From assembly GCA_947626815.1 (NCBI GenBank), contig CANQTN010000002.1, positions 96,273 to 160,272 on the forward strand: 64,000 nucleotides of DNA. The letters run 5' to 3'. The position numbers and the translations under genes are program-made. The notes beneath the pieces were generated by a model, which worked only from the letters and a program-made list of their open reading frames with translations, was not told where the DNA came from and searched no databases. The stretch is from an uncultured Clostridia bacterium (GTDB lineage: Bacteria > Bacillota > Clostridia > TANB77 > CAG-508). Shown in pieces: positions 12,222-22,895 of the stretch. Position 1 is the stretch's first letter. Each line of letters begins with the position of its first letter.

Positions 12222-13424
12222 TCAAATTGTTTCTTTAACAATTCTTAAGGTTTCTTTTGCTATCATTAATTCTTCATTTGTAGGTATTACATATACTAAT
12301 ACTTTTGAATCTTCTGATGATATTTTTGCTTCTACTGCAAAAGCATTTTGATTAGCTTGATTATCTAATTTTACTCCCATAAATTCTAATTTTTTACATA
12401 TTTCTTCTCTTGATTCTATTCCTCTTTCTCCAACTCCTGCTGTAAATGTTATTACATCTACTCCATTCATTGCAACTGCACACCTTGCAATATAACTTGC
12501 TATTAAATAATGATAATTATCAAGTGACAGTTGTGCTAGTTCATTTCCTTTTGCTGCTTCACTTTCTATGTCTCTATTATCTGCTGATATTTCTGATATT
12601 CCTAAAAGTCCTGATTTCTTGTTTAGCATTATATCTGCTTCTTCTGGAGTCATGTTTTCTTTTTTCATTATAAATGTTACTACAGATGGGTCTAAGTCAC
12701 CACTTCTTGTTCCCATTGGTATTCCTGCAGTTGGTGTTAATCCCATACTTGTTTCTATTGATTTTCCATTTTGTATTGCACAAATGCTTGCACCTTGTCC
12801 AATATGACAATTAATTATTTTTAAGTTTTCTATTGGTTTTCCTAAAATTTCTGAGACTCTTTCTGATACAAACATATGTGATATTCCATGAAATCCATAT
12901 TTTCTAATTCCATATTTTTTATAATATTCATATGGTATTGGATATATATATCTTTCTTTTGGTAGTGTGTGATGAAATACAGTATCAAATACTGCTACAT
13001 TAGGCTTTCCTGGCATTTCTTTTTGACATGCTTGTATTCCAAGTATTCCAGCAGGATTATGCAGTGGTGCCAAATCTACACATTGTTGTATTTTTTTTAT
13101 TACTTCATCATCTACTAATACTGATTCATTAAATTTTTCTCCTCCATGTACTATTCTATGCCCTATACAATCAATCTCTTCTAAACTTTTTATTACTCCA
13201 TATTCAGAATGTAATAATTGCTCCATTACAATTTTTAAAACTTCTGAATGATTTTTAGCTGATTTTTTTACTTTTATTTTTTGACCTTTTACTTTATGAG
13301 TAAAAAAAGCTTCTTCACTACCTATTCTTTCATAATATCCTGATACCAATATTTCTTCTGTATCCATATCAATTACTTGATATTTTAATGACGAGCTTCC
13401 TGAGTTTAATACTAAAATCTTCAT
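12222..13424 (-). CDS. ackA: Acetate kinase (paralog 2)
   Basis: MKILVLNSGSSSLKYQVID..., full-length acetate kinase. Confidence 0.96.
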   Translation of the reverse strand: MKILVLNSGSSSLKYQVIDMDTEEILVSGYYERIGSEEAFFTHKVKGQKIKVKKSAKNHSEVLKIVMEQLLHSEYGVIKSLEEIDCIGHRIVHGGEKFNESVLVDDEVIKKIQQCVDLAPLHNPAGILGIQACQKEMPGKPNVAVFDTVFHHTLPKERYIYPIPYEYYKKYGIRKYGFHGISHMFVSERVSEILGKPIENLKIINCHIGQGASICAIQNGKSIETSMGLTPTAGIPMGTRSGDLDPSVVTFIMKKENMTPEEADIMLNKKSGLLGISEISADNRDIESEAAKGNELAQLSLDNYHYLIASYIARCAVAMNGVDVITFTAGVGERGIESREEICKKLEFMGVKLDNQANQNAFAVEAKISSEDSKVLVYVIPTNEELMIAKETLRIVKETI

Positions 13425-13479
13425 AAGATTTTCCTCCCCTCATTTTAACATAAATATATAAGTATTAAAAAAATAATAT

Positions 13480-14497
<1,018 letters not shown>

Positions 14498-14597
14498 AGT
14501 TTTCTCTCCCTTATTCAATTTTTTTACATTATATAATCAAATTAAAAAAAGTACAAGTATTTTTTTATATTCTAGGAAAGTTACCATAAATAAATAA

Positions 14598-15260
14598 TCA
14601 ATTATTTTTTGCTATCAGTGCTTTTATTTTTATTCCTTGCTCAGAAAACATTTTTTCATGTTCAGTTTCTATATTTTTTTCAAATATTGGTTCTTCATGT
14701 AAGTTATATGTTTTTTTGACTATTTCAAATCCAGATTCTTTAAAATAACTTAAACTAGATTCAAATAAATCATCATCATCTGTTTTAAAATAAGTTTCAC
14801 CATTTTTTGTTAAAAATTCTTTATATTTTTTCAGTTGAATAAAATGTGTTAATCTTTTTTTTCTATGTTTTCCTCTTGGCCATGGATTGCAAAAGTTAAT
14901 ATAAATTCTATCTATTTCATCTTTTTTGTCTAATATTAAAAGTATTCTTTCTATATCAAATCTGGTTATTAATATGTTGCTTAGCTCTATGTTTCTATCA
15001 ATATATACCTGTTCTATATTTCTTTTAGCTAGTCCTAACATTGCATCTACTAAATCAATTGCTATATAATTTATATTTAAATTGTTTACTGCTAGTTGCG
15101 CCATGAATTGCCCTTTTCCACATCCTAATTCTAAATGTAATGCATTTTGTGAATTTTTAAATTTTTCTTTCCATTTTCCTTTTAATTTTTCTGGTTCATT
15201 AATATAAAATTTGCATGCTTCTAATTCTGGTCTTGCCCACTTTTTATATCGTATTCTCAT
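14598..15260 (-). CDS. trmB: tRNA (guanine-N7-)-methyltransferase
   Basis: LELGCGKGQFMAQLA, INFCNPWPRGKHRKKRLTH. Confidence 0.95.
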   Translation of the reverse strand: MRIRYKKWARPELEACKFYINEPEKLKGKWKEKFKNSQNALHLELGCGKGQFMAQLAVNNLNINYIAIDLVDAMLGLAKRNIEQVYIDRNIELSNILITRFDIERILLILDKKDEIDRIYINFCNPWPRGKHRKKRLTHFIQLKKYKEFLTKNGETYFKTDDDDLFESSLSYFKESGFEIVKKTYNLHEEPIFEKNIETEHEKMFSEQGIKIKALIAKNN

Positions 15261-15445
15261 TTAATTACTTCTCCTACTTTTTTATAATATGTTTATTATA
15301 CTTTATATTTTTATTTTTTTCAATATTTTTGTTATTTCCCATCTTCTTTTATAACTGGAATAGCACATTTACATAATTCTTTTCTCATACAGCAATAATT
15401 TTTATTTCTTTACAATTCATTTTAGAAGCAAAAAAGTGCAAAAAA

Positions 15446-15466
15446 ATATACCACGAATGGTATATC
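15446..15466 (-). terminator. Terminator hairpin downstream of FGE-fold gene
   Basis: ATATACCATTCGTGGTATATTTTTTT on reverse strand. Confidence 0.65.
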
Positions 15467-15478
15467 ACAAAGTGGCTA

Positions 15479-15527
15479 ATTTCGATGGTGTGTTTGTTAT
15501 CTAAAGGGTATTAACACCATCGAAATC
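15479..15527. repeat. Inverted repeat
   Basis: ATTTCGATGGTGT ... AACACCATCGAAAT. Confidence 0.8.
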
Positions 15528-15530
15528 AGC

Positions 15531-15570
15531 GCTTCTTGGTAAGCTATCTTTTATAGCACTTCCAAGAAGC
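15531..15570. repeat. Long nested hairpin
   Basis: GCTTCTTGG taa GCTAT cttttATAGC act tCCAAGAAGC. Confidence 0.8.
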
Positions 15571-15647
15571 CTTTTATTTAATTATTCTCCACTGCCCAAG
15601 TTTTTCCTTCTTTAACAATGGATTTTTTTGAAACCCTTACGGGTTTC

Positions 15648-17127
15648 TTATTCAGTGAGCAGATTTGCATAAAGTGTGAGCCTAAAAGAATAGTCGATGC
15701 TGACATCGGAAGTAGAAAGACCGTAGCGACCAGCTGTAAAGTCACCGCTGTTGCCGCCAAATACCCCCACGAGCGACACAAGGAGGGTAGGAACCCGTAC
15801 ATGTTTCTGTTGTCCACTCTACACAATTACTTGCCATATCATAGATATTACATACTTTATCTGTTGTTCCATTTCTTTCTCCTGTAGTTAATGTTTCAGT
15901 TGTATTTTTTGAATTCTGCTTTGAATATGTTTTATTTTCTGAATATTTTTGTATGAACACTATTGCTGTATCCCATGCATAACTATTTACTAAATCACTT
16001 GTAAATTTGTCACTTGTATACATTTTTTGTGCTGCTGTTGCTGCATTTGGTTGTGTTATTTCATTCCATGGATTTACATTCCCTTTTGATTCAACCTTAT
16101 TGCTTGTTCCTTTACTTGCTTCATATCTCGCTAGGTAATAACCTCTATTTTGAGTTGCACTTTCTAAAAATTTGTCTAACTCTTTTGCTACTGTATTTCC
16201 CTTTCCTTCTGTTAGTTCATAATAATAGTAAGAACCGTTATTTTCCTTATCATTGTTAAAATAAATTTTATATTCATCGTTACTTTCATCTGCATATTGG
16301 TCTGCTGGCTGTACTAAAGTTGCTATTCCGTTTCCTGTTGGTTCTGAATTATATATTGCATCAAATTTATATCTTCCTAATTTTATAGGTGTATCATTTT
16401 CATGATTATCGTTTGGTTTGTCTTTTATTTTTTCTTTGTCTGTTTCTAGTGGTATCCATACAAACTGATTTCCATCTCCATCTTGAACTACTATTCCATC
16501 TTGAACTGTTGGCATTCCTGAGTCTGAATAGTCATATTCTACGGTTGAATCTTCTTCATTTGTTACAATATGAAATCCTGCTGGTATTGTTACTGGATTA
16601 TTAAATTCATCATACACCGTTGTATTTTTTTCACGGTCTATATTTCCTTCTAAATTATCCTTTATTTGTGTTGAAGTTATTAGTGGCGGTGTATTTCCAC
16701 TATATATTTCCCCTATCTCTATTTCATATCCTCCAAGTTCTTTTTTTGCATTTAACTTCAACTTACTCATATCATCTGGGATATCTTCTTCTGCTGGTAC
16801 ATCATCAAAATATTTTTCTAGTACTCCTTTTAGTTGTCCTTTTGTTATATCTTTTCCTAAATTATCTGCTAGTAACCCTAATATATCTCTTTGGGCACTT
16901 TCTATTATATTTTCTTTTTGTGTCTCATCTGCTGCTTTTGTTGCTTTATTTAGTATTCCATCTTCTCCTGTTATCATTGCTATTGTTACTCCTGCTAATA
17001 TTAACAATACTATTATTGTTATTACTAGAGCTATTAGTGTTATTCCTTTTTCTTTCTCTTTTAATTTAAATGTGCTTTTTTCTTTTTTGTACCCTCTCCT
17101 ATTAGATTTTTTCTTTACTTCTTTCAT
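15648..17127 (-). CDS. Prepilin-like protein with C-terminal FGE/C-type-lectin-like domain, read through one CGG +1 shift
   Basis: N-terminal KGITLIALVITIIVLLILAGVTIAMI; C-terminus after skipping C: CVARGGIWGNSGDFTAGRYGLSTSDVSIDYSFRLTLYANLLTE*. Confidence 0.85.
15754..15756 (-). other. CGG +1 shift site (Gly GGC) in FGE-fold protein
   Basis: ggt att tgg C ggc aac agc ggt. Confidence 0.85.
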
Positions 17128-17491
17128 CTTTTTTCCTCCTTTTTCTTTTGCTTTTTTTACTCTTTTATCATTCTATTTTTTAGCAAAATTTTCTTTCTTT
17201 ATTATTCACTATTTCTAATAATAGTATAATTTTCTATATATACTTTTCTAATAAGAGACTCTTTTTTAATTTTCAATGTTCTACTATTATTTTCATAGTT
17301 TTTATATTATAGAAAAGTCATCATTTAAAAAAAGATAGACTTTCTGTAGAAGATAAATATGCGGAGTTTAAATTTTGCTTATGTTAATAAGGTATTACAC
17401 TTTTACTTTTTTGTCAAGTACTTTTTCTCGTTTTTTTTAGGCATTTTCGTTTTTTATTGATTTATTATATAAAAAAATATATAATTAATTT

Positions 17492-18385
17492 ATGGAATTG
17501 AAACACATAATAAATCAAAATGAAAAAAATGAAACTATAAATAGTATATTAACAAATCAATTGCAAATATCTAACAAACTTTTAAACAAACTAATAAAAA
17601 ATAAATCCATATTTTTAAATGGGCTTATTTGTGATACTCGAAATAAAGCTTTACATGGTGATGTTTTAATAATAGATTTAAATAATAAAGAAGATAATTC
17701 TAATATTATATCTACAAAAATGGACTTAAATATTATTTTTGAAGATGAATGGATGCTTGTTGTAGACAAGCCTGCTGGTATTCCTATACATCCATCTACA
17801 TCACATTATACAGATTCATTATCTAATGGAATAAAATTTTATTTTGATTCAATAAATTTATCTAAAAAAGTAAGACCTATTAATCGCTTAGATTTAAATA
17901 CTTCTGGTATAGTTATTTTTGCAAAATGTGAATATATACAAGAAATGTTTATTAAGCAAATGAATATTAAAACTTTTAAAAAGGAATATATTTGTTTAGT
18001 AAATGGTTTTTTAAAGCAAAAAAAAGATACTATTTCTTTACCTATTGCAAGAAAATTAGGAAGTATTATAGAAAGATGCATTGATAAACAAAATGGTCAA
18101 CCATCTATTACACATTATGAAGTTATTAATGAATTTTCAGTTAATAATTTAAAATACAGTTTAGTAAAATGTTTCTTAGAAACTGGTCGAACACATCAAA
18201 TTAGAGTTCACATGAAAGCAATTGGACATCCTTTGCTTGGAGATACTTTATATGATACTAATTCTACTTTAATTAATAGGCAAGCTTTACATAGTTATAA
18301 AATAGAATGTATACATCCTATTACTAAAAAATCTTTAATTTTTGTATCTGAATTACCTGAGGATATAAAAAAACTTATAAATTGA
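17492..18385 (+). CDS. RluA-family pseudouridine synthase
   Basis: RPINRLDLNTSGIVIFAK, GRTHQIRVHMKAIGHPLLGD. Confidence 0.95.
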   Translation: MELKHIINQNEKNETINSILTNQLQISNKLLNKLIKNKSIFLNGLICDTRNKALHGDVLIIDLNNKEDNSNIISTKMDLNIIFEDEWMLVVDKPAGIPIHPSTSHYTDSLSNGIKFYFDSINLSKKVRPINRLDLNTSGIVIFAKCEYIQEMFIKQMNIKTFKKEYICLVNGFLKQKKDTISLPIARKLGSIIERCIDKQNGQPSITHYEVINEFSVNNLKYSLVKCFLETGRTHQIRVHMKAIGHPLLGDTLYDTNSTLINRQALHSYKIECIHPITKKSLIFVSELPEDIKKLIN

Positions 18386-18406
18386 AATTAAATTTTTAAT
18401 AAATCT

Positions 18407-18474
18407 TTGTTACTAGTCACATTTTAGAAATATATCAAATAAAAAAATAGATTAATAACATTGACTAGTAACAA
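18407..18474. repeat. Perfect 13-bp inverted repeat in convergent intergenic region
   Basis: TTGTTACTAGTCA ... TGACTAGTAACAA. Confidence 0.8.
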
Positions 18475-18488
18475 TTGTTTGTATAATT

Positions 18489-18794
18489 TTATTGCAAAGC
18501 ATTTAGTATTTCATTTTTATCTGTAACACCAACAAATGTTTTTTCTATTTCTCCGTTATTTACTATCCAAATTGTTGGTATTGTCATTATGTCATATTCT
18601 ATTGCTAAATTTTGATTTTCATCTATATTTACTTTTCCTACTTTTATTGTATTTTCATTTGCAATTTCATCTATCACTGGTGACATTGTTTGGCATGGTC
18701 CACACCAATCAGCATAAAAATCTACCAAAACCTTTTCTTTAGAGTTTAGGATTTCTTCTTCAAAATTTTCTTCATTTATTGTTAATACATTCAT
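18489..18794 (-). CDS. trxA: Thioredoxin
   Basis: VDFYADWCGPCQTMSPVIDEIA. Confidence 0.96.
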   Translation of the reverse strand: MNVLTINEENFEEEILNSKEKVLVDFYADWCGPCQTMSPVIDEIANENTIKVGKVNIDENQNLAIEYDIMTIPTIWIVNNGEIEKTFVGVTDKNEILNALQ

Positions 18795-18930
18795 GTTATT
18801 ACCTCCTCAACATATTATTGTTATTATGTCATATTTTATCATAAATTATTTCTTTTATATTTATTTTTTGCTAAATCTTTAATTTTATTCAATTCTATTA
18901 TATAAGGTAATAATCGAAATAAGTTTATTT

Positions 18931-19269
18931 TTAATAGTAATGATATCTATTAGTGTTGCTTGTAGTTCCACCATACATTCCTGTTGTTGAAATTGTAACA
19001 AATTTTATTGAATAAATATCACAGTATATTAAACTATCATTTTCTAATGAACGTAGTAATATGTAACTCGCCCCAACATCAGCTAATATTCCAATCCTAT
19101 CAACTAAATTATTAGTTCCAATTAAAAATTCTACTCTCATAAGTCTTCCAATATATTCCCTTAAAAATGCTGGCGTATATATTGAATTTGTTAAAATTTC
19201 AGGTGAATCTTGATTAATATCCACCTGCCTTGTTTCTCTTCTGTTTTGTTTTTCATCAAAATCTGGCAT
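18931..19269 (-). CDS. gerQ: GerQ-like spore coat protein
   Basis: 112 aa, EYIGRLMRVEFLIGTN...DRIGILADVGASYILLRSLENDSLIYCDIYSIKFVTI; adjacent to cwlJ-like gene. Confidence 0.65.
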   Translation of the reverse strand: MPDFDEKQNRRETRQVDINQDSPEILTNSIYTPAFLREYIGRLMRVEFLIGTNNLVDRIGILADVGASYILLRSLENDSLIYCDIYSIKFVTISTTGMYGGTTSNTNRYHYY

Positions 19270-19296
19270 TGTTTTACCTCCTCTATAAAATAATAT

Positions 19297-19746
19297 TTAT
19301 GTTTGTGAATATTTAGAAGTAGGTCTATAAAAACAATGTTTTCCAAGTCTTGTTTTAAATGTTCCTGAACCATTACTTGGAAAAGTTTTACTACAATTTG
19401 GTTTAAATGGATTCAAGTACCACAAACAATCTCCTACTTCATTTAATTTATTTCCAGAAAGTGCCCAATCTGCAATATAATAATGTATTTCTGTTGGATT
19501 CATATTATAAATATTTTGCGAATTATATTGATTTCTTAACGTTTCTGTTGCACAATCAAATTGTCCTGGTTGAAAGATAATATTTCTTACATTTCCTCCT
19601 TGCGAAATTCTAGCATATTCTCCTTCTGAAGCATTTACTCTATTTATAGTTATAGTTGCAACTGCCTTCATTCCGATTATCTCCTTCTCCGTCCGTGCTT
19701 CACATTGTATAATTCTTGCTAATAGTTCTCTATCTGAATAAGCCAT
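19297..19746 (-). CDS. cwlJ: Spore cortex-lytic cell wall hydrolase (SleB/CwlJ family) with three CGG +1 shift sites that cancel
   Basis: MAYSDRELLARIIQCEA...GMKAVATITINRVNASEGEYARISQGGNVRNIIFQPGQFDCA. Confidence 0.9.
   Translation of the reverse strand: MAYSDRELLARIIQCEARTEKEIIGMKAVATITINRVNASEGEYARISQGGNVRNIIFQPGQFDCATETLRNQYNSQNIYNMNPTEIHYYIADWALSGNKLNEVGDCLWYLNPFKPNCSKTFPSNGSGTFKTRLGKHCFYRPTSKYSQT
19673..19675 (-). other. CGG +1 shift site (Gly GGA), third in cwlJ
   Basis: gga gat aat C gga atg aag. Confidence 0.85.
19689..19691 (-). other. CGG +1 shift site (Gly GGA), second in cwlJ
   Basis: C gga C gga gaa gga gat. Confidence 0.85.
19693..19695 (-). other. CGG +1 shift site (Gly GGA), first in cwlJ
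   Basis: tgt gaa gca C gga. Confidence 0.85.
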
Positions 19747-19867
19747 AAAATCACTCCAATACTAAATTATGCAATATTTAGTCTTATATTAAAACTAATA
19801 TCAACTAAATCATATTAAAACTTCAAGTATTTTGTTACATTTATTATAATTATATGATATAATTTTT

Positions 19868-20407
19868 TTGGTGATAAAGTTGAAAATATTATTTAAAAAT
19901 ACAACTCGATATACAAAAAAAGTGTATGACAAATTTCTTGAGTTTCATAGAAAAAAGTATAGAATTCCATATATTGCATTTAATGTTATAATAATTGCAT
20001 GTATTTTATTTTGTTTAATTCTTCAAATTCAATATCATAATTTTAATGTTGCAATTTTAATATGTGTTATACTTACTGTATTTATTCTTTGGAGATATTT
20101 GCATCCTATTTTTGAAATTGAAAAAGAATACAAAAGTGATAAAATTAAAAATGAAAAAGTTTTTACTTTTAAATTTTATGATAATTATATGACTTGTGAA
20201 GATTTAAAACATATTTCAAAATATAAATATTATAGATTAAGGAAAATTTTTGAAACTGACGATTTTTTCTATATATATCTTAATAAAAGCCATGCTTTTT
20301 TATTAGATAAATCATCTTTTAGTAATAATTGTTCTTCAGACTTTTCTATTTTTATTAAAAATAAATGTTTGATGCGTTATTCAAAAGTTATAAAAAAACA
20401 AAATTAA
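19868..20407 (+). CDS. Membrane protein, YcxB-like C-terminal domain
   Basis: Two TM segments then FTFKFYDNYMTCEDLKHISKYKYYRLRKIFETDDFFYIYLNKSHAFLLDKSSF. Confidence 0.6.
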   Translation: MVIKLKILFKNTTRYTKKVYDKFLEFHRKKYRIPYIAFNVIIIACILFCLILQIQYHNFNVAILICVILTVFILWRYLHPIFEIEKEYKSDKIKNEKVFTFKFYDNYMTCEDLKHISKYKYYRLRKIFETDDFFYIYLNKSHAFLLDKSSFSNNCSSDFSIFIKNKCLMRYSKVIKKQN

Positions 20408-20631
20408 CATTTTCTAAAAGTAACAGTTCAATGGTACAAATGGTCAATGATAATATATTATTTATGCAGTAACAATTCGGGGGGGACCAACAAAGTACAG
20501 ATTGTACATAAAATTTCATAATTTATTATAGAATTTTATGTACAATCTGTATGCAGTTGGGAGTTACAAATAAATAATATATTATCATTGACCATTTAGT
20601 CTAAGAAGCAAAGTTTTTTAGAAAATGTTAA
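20404..20631. repeat. Palindromic intergenic element, copy A
   Basis: Outer TTAACATTTTCTAAAA/TTTTAGAAAATGTTAA; core AATGGTCAATGATAATATATTATTTA...TAAATAATATATTATCATTGACCATT. Confidence 0.9.
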
Positions 20632-21437
20632 TTATTTAATAAATATTTTTTTATTGTTTGAAAACAAGCATCTTCATCTGTTAGCACTACATCAAAAGTA
20701 TTGTTATATATTTCTAATACATTTTCTGTTTTATCATCTAATATTCCAATTTTTAAAGTAGAATCCCATTCATTTTTATTGACCATGTTTTCATCTTCTT
20801 TTAGGTCTCCTATTAAAATTTTATATTTCTTATTTTTTATATTTTCTGTTTGTTCTTTTGTTAGTTTAAATTTCATGTTTTTATTTAATGTATGTATTAT
20901 CTTGGAATTATCAAATTTTTTAGCATTTTCGTTTTTATCGAATTCAATGAAATTACTAATAATATATATGTTATCAAAATAATAATTTTGTTGTTTCAAA
21001 GCTTCTTCAATTACGTTTCCAATTCCAGCTGATAAAATTATAATTGGAATATTTTCTTTTTTTGCATTTGTAAAAAATTCTTTTGTGCCATTTCTAAAAA
21101 TAAGTTTTTCTTGGCTAATACTTTTTCTAACTGATTCAATCATTCTGCTTTGTGTTAAATTATATTTACTATATAAGTTCATACAATGTTCATACCATTC
21201 TACCATTGCTTTTGTTTTTTCTTCTACTGTTATAGTATAATCTATTTCAATTGGTCTATATTTTTCATATAATTTTTGCATTTCATCTTTAAAATTATCA
21301 CTTAATAAGTTTCCAGCTATTGCCCACGAATCTAAGCTATTATGACTTGTAATTGTTTTATCAAAATCGCTAATTATATATGTATTATATTTATTTATAT
21401 CTAAAGTTTGTAATTTATTTGAATTTATATATATCAT
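20628..21437 (-). CDS. HAD-superfamily phosphatase
   Basis: ISDFDKTITSHNSLDSW ... NIPIIILSAGIG ... ILIGDLKEDENMV. Confidence 0.8.
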   Translation of the reverse strand: MIYINSNKLQTLDINKYNTYIISDFDKTITSHNSLDSWAIAGNLLSDNFKDEMQKLYEKYRPIEIDYTITVEEKTKAMVEWYEHCMNLYSKYNLTQSRMIESVRKSISQEKLIFRNGTKEFFTNAKKENIPIIILSAGIGNVIEEALKQQNYYFDNIYIISNFIEFDKNENAKKFDNSKIIHTLNKNMKFKLTKEQTENIKNKKYKILIGDLKEDENMVNKNEWDSTLKIGILDDKTENVLEIYNNTFDVVLTDEDACFQTIKKYLLNN

Positions 21438-21546
21438 ACTTTATACACTCCTTTTTTGCTATTATATCACAAAAAGATTATACTAGAAATCTCTTTTGAC
21501 ATATTTTTTTATTATGGTATAATGATTGCAAATAAATTACAACACT

Positions 21547-22884
21547 AAAGGAGAAATGGATATGAAAAACTTTTTTATTATTTGTATTATAAAATTTTTA
21601 CATATATTATTGAAAATTGCTAAAAAAAATGGAGGTAATATTTTAGGCAAAATTGCTTATAAACTAAATCCAAATATTCTTAAATATTTTAAAATAAGTT
21701 GTCCTATTATAGCTGTTACAGCTACAAATCGGGAAAACAATGACAAATAATGCTATATGCCATGTTTTTAAAAACGCTGGTAAGAAGATTATTAGTAATA
21801 ATGAAGGTAATAATATGGAAACTGGTATTTTATCTACTCTTTTAAAGCATTGCAGTTTATTTGGAAAAATTGATGCAGATTTTTTAATTTTTGAAGTTGA
21901 TGAAGGTTATGTTCCTATTATTTTTAATAAAATTAAATTAGATACATTAGTTGTTCTTGATTTCTTTAGAGATCAATTAGATAGAAATGGTGAAGTAGAA
22001 TCTTTAATTTTAAAAATAAATGAATTTTTAAAAACTTATAATGGAAATTTAATACTTAATAATGATGATCCAAATGTTTCAAGACTTCGGACATGCTAAT
22101 CCAAAAAATAATAATGTCTATTACTTTAGTGTTGAAAAATATGATTATGCAACTACTAGTATGAAAGAAGCTGGTGAAGGAAAATTTTGTCCATTTTGCA
22201 ATACACGTATTGAATATGAGTTCTATCAATACTCTCATATTGGAAAATTTAAATGTCCAAATTGTAACTATGGTGAAAACAAAATATATAAATTAGCAAC
22301 TAATATTGATTTAAAAAATAGAAAATTTGATGTTGATGGAATTACATATAACATTAAATTTAATAGTATTTATAATGTTTATAATTTATTAGCTGTCATA
22401 GCCTGTAGTTCACTTTACAATATTGATGCTGACATTATAAAACAATCTTTATCTACTTTTGTACTTAATAATGGCAGATTAGAAGAAATTGAAATTAATA
22501 ATATTCCAACCATTATAAATTTAGCTAAAAATCCTACTGGTTGTAATGTTAGTTTAAGAATTTTAAATGAAGATAATGAACAAAAAGAATTGTTATTTGT
22601 TTTAAATGATAATGTTGCTGATGGACATGATGTTTCATGGATTTGGGATATTAATTTTGATAATTTAAATAATGTAAGTAGAATTGTAACTTCTCGGTAC
22701 ACGTGCTTATGATATCGCAATTAGAATAAAAACTTCTGGTTTTCCTATTGATAAAATTGAATCATATTTAGATTTAAAAAATGCTATTAATAGTTTTTAT
22801 TCTACAAGTGTAAAAAAATACGTCATTGCAAATTATACAGCATTGCAACCTATAAGGTCTGAAATTTTAAAATTAAAATCGTAA
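21547..22884 (+). CDS. murT: Lipid II isoglutaminyl synthase subunit MurT, read through three CGG +1 shifts
   Basis: Joined product: IIAVTATN-G-KTMTNN ... NDDPNVSRL-G-HANPKNNNVYYF ... CPFCNTRIEYEFYQYSHIGKFKCPNC ... RIVTS-G-TRAYDIAIRIKTSGFP; zinc-ribbon and Mur ligase motifs. Confidence 0.95.
21730..21732 (+). other. CGG +1 shift site (Gly GGG), murT P-loop
   Basis: gct aca aat C ggg aaa aca atg. Confidence 0.95.
22088..22090 (+). other. CGG +1 shift site (Gly GGA), murT
   Basis: tca aga ctt C gga cat gct aat. Confidence 0.92.
22695..22697 (+). other. CGG +1 shift site (Gly GGT), murT
   Basis: gta act tct C ggt aca cgt gct tat gat. Confidence 0.93.
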
Positions 22885-22895
22885 AGGAGTTTTAT

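Noticed and set aside
15578-15826. Minus-strand ORF MCRVDNRNMYGFLPSL...
   Set aside because: Out-of-frame reading of the FGE-fold gene 3' end; the CGG-shifted frame gives the sensible C-terminus.
15618-15887. Plus-strand 89 aa ORF
   Set aside because: Antisense to the FGE-fold gene; no recognisable domain.
16620-17069. Plus-strand 149 aa Leu/Phe-rich ORF
   Set aside because: Antisense artefact of an acidic/Asn-rich coding strand.
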